Shown here piece after piece: positions 34,921-47,052 of a DNA stretch of 64,000 nucleotides (the first letter of the stretch is position 1; each line of letters starts with the position of its first letter). Both the position numbers and the translations under genes were made by a program. Origin of the DNA: Azadirachta indica (lineage: Eukaryota > Streptophyta > Magnoliopsida > Sapindales > Meliaceae); NCBI GenBank assembly GCA_022749755.1, contig CM040447.1:2998545-3062544 (forward strand), in the 5' to 3' direction. Under the pieces are notes generated by a model. That model saw only the letters and a list, made by a program, of their open reading frames with translations. It did no database searches and was not told the origin of the DNA.

Positions 34921-36791
34921 CCCACTCTTAAGCCAAATATTTTCCTTCCTCAACTGAAATTTGACCAAACCAACATTTCCTTTACTTTACAAATTTTTCT
35001 CAACCAAATTTATCCAAATGAAACCTAAAGGCAGATCTCTCTTGCCATCGAGTCACTCTTTCATATATCCATTGATGTTTTGAATGCTCTTGATGTTGCT
35101 TAGTCATAGATCTCTATTGCCTTCTCCTCCTTTGTTTGTTGTAGCTAGCAACACGTTTGAATTCTAGGTGAAGAACTTGGCAATGAAGGTTTTGTGTAGG
35201 TTAAAGAAAGGTAATGTTGTCAAGATAAGTCAAGTTATGAAGAGATGGCCAATAGACGAACTGGGCTATTGATGCCTTTTGATTCATTGATGATTCGATT
35301 AATGCTTGATGGTGGCTAACAAAGGCTAATAGATGAATTGGTTACTAAGATAAATTTCAATGTTATAGCATCCCTCTTCTCTCTTTCTCTCATAGTGAAT
35401 AAAGGAGGTACTGTTTTGAAACACTAGGTTTTGTTGAAATATTGTCATTTACTTTGCTAGCATGCCAATTGTTTGATAAAATTCCTTATTGAATTCGCTT
35501 TTGATTTTCCTGTAAAAGTCGTTTGGTTTCTTCATTTTAATTTGGTGGAACGTGATATTTATTTCTTTTTTTGGGTTTTTTTGGATTCTAAACATTCAAA
35601 GTATTAGGGTTTGGTTTACTATTTCTATAGTATTACATTTTGTTCTTCTAGAGATAAAATTTTTCTTAGTGCTTGAATCGAGAAGTTAAAAATCATTGTT
35701 TATATGTATGTGGAAACTAGACATGTCAAACTAAACATGTCAAAAAAAATAATCAATTTTTTGTTAATCTAGTTTGATGTCATAGAAAATCCACTAAAAA
35801 ATAAGACATTTTAAATTAGCTCAAATCTACCTTATTCAATTTTTTGCATAATATCCAACTTTGAATCAAAGCGGAAGTGACCCAAGTCAACCACATTCAC
35901 ACTTTGTAAGTCATCGTATCTCAAAATCTTGGTTTTATTCTTTGTTTTCTCCTTGTTTGTCTTGAGTGTACATTATTTTATTAGTTTGATTTTGTTTTTC
36001 AACTTCCAAGGTTTAGGAATTCAAAATATTTTCCTTGTTTCTATTTTTGAGCTTTGGACTGACTTGATTCTCAATTGTTGGTATGTTTTCATTTTGAACT
36101 TTGAGTTGGGAGTTAATTTGCACAATGCATGTTATTTTAGTTAGTGGGTTTGATTTGTTGGAGTCTATGTGCTCTTTTGCCTTTGTTACAAACATGTGTA
36201 TAGATCCAAACATATAAGTATAAAAATATATATTTTCACCATCATCATGCATGTATATTTGGATATGAATATATCAACATTTGTATATTTTTATTTTTTC
36301 TTCCTCTAGAACACCTATATTACTCCTACATGTGCTTACATGTTGCATATAAATGGACCCTGTTGATTTCAATATGAGATTAGAGTTATGACAGAACTAA
36401 CTGAAAATGAATGTTAATATGTATAATGTGAACTATGAATGAATATTAATATGTTTTTTGTTTTCTGTTTATTCGGTTTATATCATCTTGTATTAGTCTT
36501 TGTACTTATTATATATATCTTAGTCGATATAATGCATTCTTGTATGTATAATGTTAACTATGAATGAATATTAATATGTTTTCTATCTTTTTGTTTTTGA
36601 TTGTTGTGAATTTATTAGTTGGAAGCTATGTTTTTTTGTTGTTGTGTTTGTTTGTAATTGGTGAACACACAAAAGAGTTATGATATGAAGTGGTTGCGAT
36701 TAGATACTAAAGTGTTGTTTGCTTCTTATCTTTTTCTTTTGCTAGAATTTTTGGTCATGTATTGGATATTAATAGATTGCATGCAGGTTTG
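34921..36791. other. Non-coding interior of the CACTA element
   Basis: No transposase-like frame is seen. A near-direct repeat with aactatgaatgaatattaat occurs at about 36430 and 36550, about 124 bp apart. Confidence 0.5.
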
Positions 36792-39600
36792 AGAAGATGT
36801 TCGAAACCAAAGAGTTTAGCTTACACCTAGATCACATACCTAAAAGAAGACAAACAATAATGAAGGAAATTTAGAAATTGACAGAGGGCAAGAAGATTTA
36901 TTGTTCATTATAATTACTTTGGCATTCTAATGGGTTCTAGTGCCAATTATTCGAGGAATTATATTGGCATTTTGACGAGAGATTACATCTCTATTATTTA
37001 TGACAATTGGAAATGAGTACCTTTTGCATTGAACTTGTGGATGCATATTCAGGTTAGCTTGGAAGGTAAATGTTAGACTTGTAGCTATTATTTTCTTGTG
37101 GTAGAAGTGATTTCTAATTTATTTTCTTGATGGACCTTAACACATGGTTTTATTTTACCTTACAAGGATGATCAAAAACATATAAAACTGCCTCCCATTC
37201 ATTACTTAAACATTATAGAAGTGCACTGGCAAGCATTTGAGAAGAACGTGTTATCTTCAAAATTTGAAGTGCGTTATCTACAGCCTTGCAGTTTAATTTA
37301 GTTCATTCGTGACTAATTTAGTATAATTAATTTATTAGATTTCATATGTTTTAGAAAAAAACTGAGGATGCAAAAAAGAAGCGAGCAATACTAAAATACA
37401 TTCACCATTTGGGTAGTATAGGTTACGGTGGCATGACAAAAAATCTCGTAAGTAATTCAGATGCTTGAAGTTAGTTAAATTTATGCATGGTTTAAGCTAA
37501 TTTATTTGTTTAATGTTGTGTTTTTTTTTTTTGGCAAAAAAAGGAACTTAAAGTTTCTTTCAAAAGTCAAATTGATCTTAGTGAAGCTTGGCGACGTGTA
37601 AGACATATATAACCTTGAAGCGATATTAATAATTGAGAAAATTATTAGTACAAACTTGGTGATGTTTATGCACATTTCTCCAGTATTATTTTATTTTTGT
37701 AGGAGGAATTAAAAGGTCAAGTTGACTAAGGATCATTCCAATCAATTGGAGATTAACCAACAATCTTTGAAAGATGTATGGAAAAGGAAAGTCAGTATAC
37801 TTACTTCTTTTTTTGAAAGGTTGTTATTCTACATTTTATTTTACATGCTCTTTACGTTGTTTATATTGTATTTAAATAGTTTGATGAGGTAGAGGGACAA
37901 CTATAGCCAAATAAGGTGGCCAAAACTTCTGTAGCAAGAAGACTCTAACCAAGAACATTATAGCAAAAATTTTAAAAAGAAAAAAGAATTCCCCAGCAAA
38001 GATCCCAATCAAGAATAACACAATTACCAGTCTAAGAAAATCTTCGAGGTTTCCCTCTAAGTCAGTAAACAATTCTCTTATTAGAAATTATGATCAACAA
38101 AATTCCCATCCACTAGTTCAAGAAGATTTTATAGTTTTATCCCCAAGCTAGAATATGTGATTATACCATAGTTTGCAACAAATGATTGCGACCAAGATAT
38201 TGGTCAAAAGGAACAAAAGTCAAAAAGAACAAAACTAGCAAATAAGGCATACCCAGCAAAGAAGCCAGAATTGAGCAAAGAACAGGGTGCAAAGAAGGCA
38301 AAACCATCAATGAAGGCAAGAGTGATCAAACCTGCAACAAGAAAGCTTGTTCTAAAGAGGACAACCATGATTAATTTCAATAGGAAAAACTGAAAAAAAA
38401 TTGGCCATGTTTGACCTGGTTGTTAAGAGTTGTTTGCAGAAGACCATTAGAGTTAAACATGATGAAGATACATTTGGTCAAAGTTAGGTAACTTATTTGT
38501 CGAATACCGATTATGACCAAATAAGCAACATGGAATGGTTATCCAACTCTTGCATTGAATTTTCGATCAGGTAAAACTTTTAAATTGGTGAGCATACAAT
38601 GCACTGTAAATGTTATTATACTATATCATAATTGTAAATAGCTAAAATTATATTCATTTATCATCACATACAGTTGGAAGATGAGATGGTTGATGATGCA
38701 CTTGGCTTTCCAATTCGCTTTGCCAGTCCAACCAAACAATCTAGCTATGGTCGTACTCACATCGCCAAAAACTACAATGACCGATCTAATTATATTTTTG
38801 AAAGTCTAGCCAATGCACAATTAGGTCAAATCACATTAATGCCTTACAACCCAGGGTATGATGCCTTTTTAATCTTACTAAATTCACACGCTTTTGTGTT
38901 ATATTAATAAGTTACTGATGGTGTATTGTGTTGTTTTTTCATAGTAATCATTGGGTATTGTTAGCAATCGATTTGTTAACATCCATTATATATTATTTGA
39001 TTCATTGGGTGGTAAACCATTCGATGATATACAAAACATTATAGCTATGTATACCTTTTAAAATCTAACCTTATTTACATTAATTAATTATATGTATAGA
39101 CATATTTTATGTTACAAGTATTCTAACTAATTGGTAATTATCTTTCAACGTGTATAAATTTTTTGTGATTTAGAAAATGTATAAGAAGGTGAATTTATAA
39201 TGGATTATAGTCAAGCAAACAAATCAAACCTATAATATGAACTTTAATTAGTATTTTGGTCAACATACTGACTATTATGCAATTTATAATGCTTCAAGCA
39301 ACCTAGCAGTGTTGAATGTTGGTATTTTATAATGTACATGCAAGATGTTAACGTCTTGAAAGATAATGTGAGTTTTAGGTTCTGCATTGAGTTGGTATTT
39401 TAGTGTTTGAAAAATAATAAATTTCTCACATGTCTTTAATTAACATATTTGATACTTTATATTATGTTGAAGTTCAAAGAAATCAATGAATATACTAAAG
39501 ATGATTCACAAAAGTTCGTGAAGAATGGGCTTTATAATTTGCTGTATTGTTCTATTGATGTATTGGTGCTGGATGAAATACTTTGTTGCTTCTGTTATGC
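36792..39600 (+). pseudogene. CACTA-associated Ulp1 (C48) protease gene, decayed, with introns
   Basis: Recognisable exon blocks in order: TRDYISIIYDNWK then VPFALNLWMHIQVS (36970-37070); EDAKKKRAILKYIHHLGS then GYGG (37350-37440); a Lys-rich linker (37900-38400); MFDLVVKSCLQKTI then VKHDEDTFG (38405-38490); and the protease domain from 38673. The domain has FESLANAQLGQITLMPYNPG, a GT-AG intron (about 38853-38944), then NHWVLLAID and YYLDSLGGKPFDD. The Cys box near 39310 reads SVECWYFIMYMQD, with Trp where the family has Gly. REEWAL-like text near 39520 marks the C terminus. This is the common second gene of plant CACTA elements. In-frame stops at several exons suggest it is dead. Confidence 0.8.
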
Positions 39601-40537
39601 CCAGAAATGAAGAAGTTTGAAGGGAGTGGAAGATAGTTTTCAAGTCATTGGGTGGCTTGGTTTGCACTTTGGATGAGGTTGGTTTATAAATTGGTGGCTT
39701 GATAGCTTGGCAATTGATAAGTTGGCAATAAATTTATTGTTGGCAATAGAAATCGGCAAATGAAATGTTGATATGTTCTACACTAAAATATATGTTGGAT
39801 ATGTTGGTCATGTCCTGCACTTGATAGTTTGGCATTTTATGATTTTGATTTTTAAAGGCAAATCATGTATAGATTGTTGTTAACTTATGTATTTGATATC
39901 ATATTCAATACAATGTTATTCGTATATATTGCTATATTGAGGTATTTTATTAATGAATGCTTATAAACTATAGTATATCGTTGCTATTAACTTGGTATTT
40001 TGTTACCAAATAAATATAACTTATCTTGTATTGACATTATATATTGACATGAAAAAAAATTATGAGTATTGATATTATATATTGATATTAACTTATTGTG
40101 TATTAATAACACATAATAATTATTTAAATTGAAAAAACAAAACATGCCCAGAATTAATGCTTTATTGATATTAACAATATAATCAAATTTTTATTTTTTA
40201 ATGTAAAAATTATTTATTGATACTAATATTGTATTAGCAAACAACAAGTAACATCATACAAAAAATCCAACCTACTCTAACATTATAAACACATTAATGT
40301 TTTCATATACAATTGAATCACAAATCATAGATACCTTTTTGGTAATAGTACATTTTGACACTATATTTTCAATAGCTACTACTACATTAGACGTGCATAC
40401 TGATACTTTTTTGTGGTAATCTATTTGGTATCAGGAATTGTTGGCTGGAGCTATTACATTACTTGGAACTATTGTCAATAAAGCATATCACCAATACTAT
40501 TTTGATGTCAGTAATAGCCATTTTTTTAGCAGTGTGG

Positions 40538-41765
40538 ATTGAAAGCTAACCTCGTTATTTATCTCTTCCGAGCGTCAAATGAGTCCTATATATAATTAAT
40601 TAACTCAATATCCCAATCTAATTTGATCAATTATACGTTCATTATGCTCCACCCACTATTAAATACTAAGGAATCAATTATCTCCTCGTCTCTCAATATC
40701 CCAAGTATTAATTCGATTAACTAAGTGTTGATCTCCTTCTGTACACACAAAGACCTACAATGTGTTTTCCTAATGCAATAAACAACTTAATCTTTCCCAA
40801 GCATCAAATCATTCGTCACCAATCAACTAATTTATCATGCAACAAATTAGAGGCAGTAAGTATAGAGGAACACAAATGAATGGAATCATACAAACATTAA
40901 GAAAAATACCAATAAACCAAAACATGGTTCAAATTAAGTTACATCAAGTCCTTAGTTTATAAAATTTTAGCCAAAGCTTGTAAAATCTATAACACAAGTC
41001 ATCAAGAAATTCATAATTCTAAACATGAGTTAAACAATAATAATAATAATATAAATTTCAGGACAAAAATTAAGAGAGAAAGAGATAAAACTAGAGTAGA
41101 TGATGCTTCTAATCTTTGATCTTCCAGAAGTCCTCTGAATTCTTCAAAAATGTTGATTTTTAGCATCTCTCTCTAGAAATCCCCTCCTCTCCTTTCTTGT
41201 GTTTCTCATTTTGAAAATACCTCCTCCAATGGGTAACAGTGGCTAATGTAAAAAAAACAAAGAACCCATAGTTTTGTCCAAATCTGGCCATCCAAACCTG
41301 ATCCAAGGGCTAAAAATAGCCTTGGATGTCATTCAGCTTGTATAGGAGTCGGGGGGGGTGGGGGGGGTGTGGGGCGTGGTGTGGCGGTGGTGTGCAAAGC
41401 TAAGGTGTGCTGGGGTGCCATAGCTCAGCCATGAGAGGGTTCACATGATGTGTGTGGTGTGGCCACGCCACTCTTGCTGCCTATAATATATTAATGGAAA
41501 GCTCTATTTGTCTAATTTCCAATGCAACAAACTGATCGCAATTTTTGGTTGTGTAAATGAAATTATGATTATTTTAGTAACCATACTCAGCATAACAATT
41601 TATACTCCTTTAACATAATTTGTACTAAATTCTCCTCAATTCCACTTCTCTTACTTCCTTGCACACAAATATAAAAGTCTATCAAATAACACCTAGACTT
41701 GAGGATTTTCACAAATATATTAATTCCGAAAGTGGGTGATTCGTAGGAAAATACTCACTTATCAA
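40538..41765 (-). mobile_element. Gypsy-family LTR B (minus orientation), truncated by the CACTA right end
   Basis: On the minus strand it starts tgataagtgagtattttcc (right side). Landmarks shared with LTR A include cctcaagtctaggtgttat, the tttcccaagcatcaaatcat block (40795-40815) and cctcgtta/agcgt at 40548-40575, equivalent to 10560-10580. The last ~330 bp of LTR A has no counterpart because the CACTA terminus intervenes. It contains the G-rich run at 41351-41390. Confidence 0.65.
41351..41390 (+). other. G-rich run, candidate G-quadruplex
   Basis: Two G8 tracts separated by a single T, then a G4 tract and several GG pairs in 40 bp, within LTR B. The three long tracts could fold several ways. 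Folding is inferred from sequence only. Confidence 0.6.
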
Positions 41766-42346
41766 TTATATTAGTTATATTGAATAATTTCAATTCTATT
41801 ATTAGGTATAATTCTCAAATTTTTAAATTTGATTTATAAATTAGAAAAATATAATAAGAAATTTACAATTAAGAACCTGCTCTTTTAATAATTGTGTACA
41901 GATTATTCAAAAGTGTTTGAGTGAAAGCAAACTTTTTCTTTCTCCTAAATCTCCTCAATATTTTATGCATAAAGGTGGCATCCATACATTTCAATATCAA
42001 AAGACTAAATAAATAAATAAAAAGAATATTTAAGATTTATTCTCTTCCCACTACTTATCTAAAATTTTGTCCCCACCCATCACATTGAATATTATTAAAT
42101 TTTGGACTCTTTAAATATAATTATCAAAGTTCAAGACACCACTGTAACCCACCTTACAAATAGATTATTGAGATATATTTTGAGTTTGATGCAGGGGAAA
42201 GGGATAATATAATTGGATTCATTCATTGTTTAAAATGGTTTAATAATTAATATCTGTGTTAAATAAGAGTATGAGTATCCTTCAGAAGCACTTTTTTTCC
42301 AAAATCTTAACAAAATATTGTTAAATAAGCAAGCTTATACTGTTAC
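41766..42346. other. AT-rich sequence without a gene
   Basis: No neighbouring exon of the beta-glucosidase fragment was found here, and no transposon end was recognised. Confidence 0.5.
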
Positions 42347-42502
42347 CTGATAGTGCTTCTTGTATAGCTTAACAGCCTTGGCATGTCACAACAATATGTC
42401 GTGCAGAGCAATAAGAGGTTCTATATCATAATTGACAGCAGAACAATTTCCGAAGGGCATTGAACAGTAAGCCGGTTGGCATCATCCTTTGATACGAGTC
42501 CG
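42347..42502 (-). pseudogene. Isolated exon of a GH1 beta-glucosidase
   Basis: A 156-bp minus-strand segment bounded by an AG acceptor (caatttcaag, ending at 42503) and a GT donor (gtaacag from 42346). It reads ...CQPAYCSMPFGNCSAVN, then EPLIALHDILL, a TGA, then HAKAVKLYKKHYQ. The order Cys-Ser-x-Pro-Phe-Gly-x-Cys, EPxIAxHxxLLxHAxAVxLYxxxYQ is that of the GH1 exon between the NEP acid/base exon and the NSxWFEP exon. The double-Cys form resembles monolignol-type beta-glucosidases. The TGA replaces a usual Ser (LLSHA), and another TGA lies near the 5' side. No adjoining exons are visible, so it is a gene relic. Confidence 0.65.
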
Positions 42503-43494
42503 CTTGAAATTGATAAAAAATGACCTTTTAAAATAGCATACGATGACTACTGATATAATACGTAATAAAGTAAGACCTTAATAAATATGATTTGTGTTAA
42601 GTATGTCTATGAGCATGCATTAATGTGTGAATATTCCTCCCCCACAATAAAGGAAATGATGACTTGATTTTGAATAGAAATAGCAAGCAAAACAGCAGAA
42701 AACAGTAGCATGCAATGGCCATAACACGAGAAAATAGTAGCATAAAGCAGCACTAACTATAACACAACATCTCCCAACACCTCTCAGTAGTTTGCTGCAG
42801 AAATACTATTTTAACATTCTTCTGAATTGTGCTTTGCTGGCTCCCACCTCATCACAGCAGCATGTCATGAGTAGGAAAGATTCCGAGCGGATGGTGGAGC
42901 ATCAAGTAAATTTCATACAGACTTTTTAAAATTTAAACACATTTAAAACCTAAGCAGCATAAGCAAATAGAAAACAAACAGATTTTATTCAAATTGAAAA
43001 GCTCAATTTTGGAAGTCTACAATAAGCAAGCTGGAAGGAAGCAACTTACACAGTAAAAGAATTTATCAATAGTAAAACAGATCCTATGCAAGAGTTTTAC
43101 AGATATATGAGAAAAATAAAGCAATCAATGCCAAAAATGAGATTGAATATTAAATCACTTAGAATTACTTTCAGCCATATTCACAACTCATCAAGGTTTG
43201 CTGTAAGAAAACAAAACTTACATACATACTTGTATAAAGTTTTGTAGACACATTCACTCATTAAACTATAATTTTATATTATCTCAAAACTGTAATAATA
43301 GAAAATATAGAGAGAGAGAGAGAGAGAGAGAGAGCAATACCCTTTTCTCAAGTAATAATTTTCTCTTGGTCTTCCAATCTTCTTTAGTTGATCCCTCCAA
43401 ATAAAGCAAGAAATTAATTGATTTTATAGATAAATGTCAAAAGAGATTAATTGCATCATTATTCAACTATCAAAGGTATATACTCTGACCACCC
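42503..43494. other. Non-genic stretch between the GH1 exon and the LINE
   Basis: No coding match was found. A slightly GC-richer patch (42780-42910) gives short open frames on minus but nothing recognisable. Confidence 0.45.
43309..43334. repeat. (AG)13 microsatellite
   Basis: Uninterrupted AG run about 160 bp left of the LINE remnant. Confidence 0.95.
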
Positions 43495-45986
43495 TACCGC
43501 AAAGATGCTTCAATAAGCAAGCTTTGTTCGAGGTGTCAAGATTTCGAAAGCCAAGACCACCCTTCTGTTTAGGCGTACATAACTAATCCCATGAAATCAA
43601 AGCCATCATCCTTTTATCCGAGTCCCCAGATAAAATAAAATTACGGGCTTGACGATGTAAAGAGTTGATGAGAGATTTAGGCCATATATAAACCATGAAA
43701 CTATGAAGAAGAAGACTTTGGAACACTGTTTTCATAAGCTCAACACGACCTGCCATAGACAGCATTTTTCATTTCCAACCATGTGGCTTAGAAATAGCTT
43801 TATCCACCAAGATTTAAACATGTTGTGCTCTAGGACAGCCTCTGAAGATTGGTACTCCTAGATATGTGAAAGGCAGCCCCTCTACAAAACCAAGAATGTC
43901 TTGAATCAAACTCCGTCGGAAAAGAGCCGATTTACCAAGAAAAGAATTAGATGGGATAAAGTATTACTATCTCCCCTACAAAAAGGGAAAAAACATGGTC
44001 AACATATAAAGTACTTGTCGGTGGAGTGACCTTCCGTGGAGAAAAAATATATAGGGGACATTTTCCCAAAGGTGAGTAAATCAGCCAAACCACAGCAAAG
44101 AACCTTTTCTGCCAGACAAAAAGATAACGGTGATAACGGATCTTCTTGACGAACATCTCTACCACAAGAAAAGAAGCCATTGGGTTTGCCATTTAAAATA
44201 GCAGACACTCTAGCGGAATAGACAATCAAGGAAAGCTCTGGAGAACACGAAGAAAATCCCAACTTAATGTTTCAAAGGCTTTCTTTGTACCATGCTTAAT
44301 AACAACATTTCCACCCCAAGCCTTCCTATTCAGAAGATTAAGCCCCTCAGAAACAAGAGTGATATAATCATGAATGGCCTTCCCTCGCACAAAGGCTGCT
44401 TGGGAACGTTAAAATTGGCATTACAGAACTGGCATTAAAGAGCCTAGTCTTGAAGCCAGTATCTTGGTAATAACCTTAAAATTGAAATTGGCAAGAGCAA
44501 TAGGATTGATCAGCACCTTCAATTTTCGGCAAATGCAAAATAAAATTGGAATTAAAGTTGGGAAGAATATAATTTTGAGAGAAAAATGTGTAACCCCTTT
44601 CACCACATCCAATCCGATGATATCCCAACAATTATAATAGAAAACACACGAGAAACCATCCGGATAAGGGCACTATTTGGATCCATGCTGAAGATCGCAG
44701 CTTTAATCTCCTCTGCACTTGGAAGAGTTGTCACAAACTCATTATCTAAGTCAGAAACAATGTTTGGAATAAGGCGCCGAATATCAAGCGAACTTGTGGG
44801 AACCGACTCTTTAGCCGAATACAAATTCTTGAAATACTCCCCAACACGGATTGGAATATCATCTATTTCTCCAAGAGATTTTTGTTGATCCGCATAGCAC
44901 AGATTTTAAACCTTGAAGCTCGAATTCTGGCATAGGAATGAAAAATTTTAGAACTCCGATCACCTCACGAGCCCACTTGATGCGAGCTTTATCCTTCTAA
45001 AAAGTAGCTTGAGCATTGACAGCTTCCAGAACCCCATTTTTTGCCTGAATTTCAGCCTCACTGCAAGTTGCATTAGAACCATCTGAAGCCATATCAGCCT
45101 AAATCCTGTAAAGATTCTCTTGTGCTTTATTAACCCGAACATGAACATCACGAAAATCCATCTTGTTCCATCGCCGAAGCTCTTGCTTGATTATTTTAAG
45201 CTTATGAGGACCAAACATTTGCTACCAAAGCCTTAAAATCCTTATGTTGAAGCCACACAGACTGAAAGCGGAAAGTCTTTGTACCTCCCTAAAAGGAAGA
45301 AAAGCAAGAAACTACCATAGGAGAATGATCCAAGACCGTACGATAAAGAACCTAACAAGGAGAGTGACTCCAAAAATCCACCCAAGCTAAATTACACAAG
45401 ACCTAATCTAGTTTGCGCTCCATATGACCAGAACCTCAAGTTCATGTCCATGTGTAGAAAGGACCCGTAGTGAGAATTTGGATGAGTTTGCATGCGTCCA
45501 TAAAGTCATGAAAATGTTGACAAGAAACATTTCCTGGCAAACCTCCCCCAACTAGTTCGTGAGCACCCAAAATTGCATTAAATGTCCAGCAACCACCCAC
45601 TGAAGATGCAATGAACCCAGCAAATGCTCTAGTTCTTCCCAACAAATTCTTCTAGTAATAAAGTAAGAGGAAGAACACAAAAGAAAAGCCAACCCATCTA
45701 TTCTCCAATTTGGCCTTAAAATTTACCTGCTCAGAGCTCGAATAAATCATCTCACATTCCAGATTATCCGCACCCAACACCCAAAATTTCAGAATAGAGT
45801 TTTGCAATGTCCCAATTAATGATAAACCTAGCATACGGCAATAGCTATCTGGAATTTTTGTCAAACATAACCATAGGTTCAGAAAAGGCCACCAAGAAAG
45901 GATTGTGAACTTTACAAAGATTAGCCCAACTCAAGACGAGAAGCGGGGTTAGCAAGTCCCCGAATATTCCAAGATAGGAATTTCAT
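43495..45986 (-). pseudogene. L1-type LINE ORF2 (endonuclease and reverse transcriptase), decayed, 3' end missing
   Basis: From ATG 45986: MKFLSWNIRGLANP is the endonuclease N terminus. Near 45445-45640 there is CWTFNAILGAHE (a GDFNAI counterpart) and GPFYTWT. The pre-RT region follows (LPSAEEIKAAIFSMDP, 44690-44740). RT blocks are VLINPIALANFNFKVITKIL (44440-44510) and GRDVRQEDPLSPLSF (44090-44150). The active-site FADD is replaced by FVGE (about 43975). The tail has MLSMAGRVELMKTV, then PKQKGGLGFRNLD and NKACLLKH. It stops at about 43495, before the usual C-terminal region, 3' UTR and poly(A). Multiple stops and frameshifts. Confidence 0.85.
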
Positions 45987-46019
45987 GGATTAAGTAATGC
46001 TAGACATACCCTTACGAGG

Positions 46020-47052
46020 TTATAATGTCTGAACTGCTTTTGACTTAGCTGTAACTCTTTTTCTTCAATCATGAGAAACTATTTCAAAACCAGCATCCGT
46101 AGTACGCTTGGTGAGAATGCTAGTGAGCATTTGCAAATCATTCAGAATGACTGAAGTTTCTTTCTATTTCTGAACCTGGTTCTCATCTCTATCCGCAATT
46201 GCATTTTCCTCTCTTAACAGTTCACCAATACCGTCTAGAAAAGTTTCATCATTAGTGGGTGACAGATCTTTCTCAGGGATATGTTTGGAAGACTCAATGT
46301 GAATCAGGTCAATCGATTGGGTTCTGATTGTGTGCATTGTCCACGTTTTCTGTCTGCTTCTTTCGATTGGTTATCCTCAAGATTTTGTACCTCCGACAAC
46401 GGTAGAGCAGGGGCAAGAGCATTCAATGTAGCATCTTGGATCCGTTTAGAAGAAGGCTGTGGAATAGAATCCTTTCCTTTATCAACTTTCTCAATATTCG
46501 AACTAGATATTGTCCCTTGCATGGTTCGTGCCACAGGCTTATAAACTTTCCTTGCCGTAGCCTCCCCCTTTTCATTGTTGTTGTTAAAACGATAATTCTT
46601 CAAGCTGTGGCCAAAACGATTACAACGACTGCACTTAGTTGGAAGGTTTTCATAATGCACCTTCACATCAAACATGTAACCGGGTAGTTCCACCGTAATG
46701 AAATTCGGCAAATGAGCAGAAAGATCTACCTTAACTAAGAGACGGGCATAATACCCATATTTCTTCTCTTGTGTTGCTTGGTCTATCTAAAGGGGGATGC
46801 CAACTCCAGTAATAATTGTCAACAATGTTCCTGGGTGCCATTATTCCTGAGTTTGGATAAGCGAATCCAAACTTGTGCATAGGTCTGCATTTATGGGTCC
46901 TAAGGATTAAAGTTTAGCTGCCATTGGAAAAGCCTGAAAACTCCTTCTGGGAAAGAGCAGGAGCCACCACCCCATACCTTACGCATATCATTCTCTGAAG
47001 AAAAGTGGGTATAGAAACCCCAAGCTAGTGCAGTCATGATCCATCCCTCCAT
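46020..47052 (-). pseudogene. L1-type LINE ORF1 (DUF4283-like plus zinc knuckle), decayed
   Basis: Upstream of ORF2 on the same strand. The segment 46750-47052 reads FPEGVFRLFQWQLNFNP-like text, typical of the DUF4283 nucleic-acid-binding domain of plant L1 ORF1. At 46600-46680, KVHYENLPTKCSRCNRFGHS is the post-DUF4283 knuckle; its CX2CX4HX4C has lost the last Cys (Tyr instead). A Lys/Ser-rich tail follows to about 46300. Stops in the DUF4283 part make it dead. The 5' boundary of the element is near 47060-47110. Confidence 0.75.

Larger units (their letters stand above)
33948..40534 (+). mobile_element. CACTA (En/Spm-type) element with Ulp1 gene but no TNP2
   Basis: Left end CACTACTAAAAAAATGGCCA and right end, reversed, CACTGCTAAAAAAATGGCTA match at 18 of 20 bases. 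Both are flanked by the 3-bp direct repeat tgg (33945-33947, 40535-40537). Subterminal words agtatca/tgatact and tggtat recur within a few hundred bases of both ends, as for transposase-binding sites. Between 34.9 and 36.8 kb I find no TNP2-like transposase. The only coding remnant is the protease-type second gene at 36792-39600. Non-autonomous. Confidence 0.85.

Noticed and set aside
46281..46687. Plus-strand ORFs of 87 and 83 aa
   Set aside because: Antisense shadows of the LINE ORF1 zinc-knuckle region.
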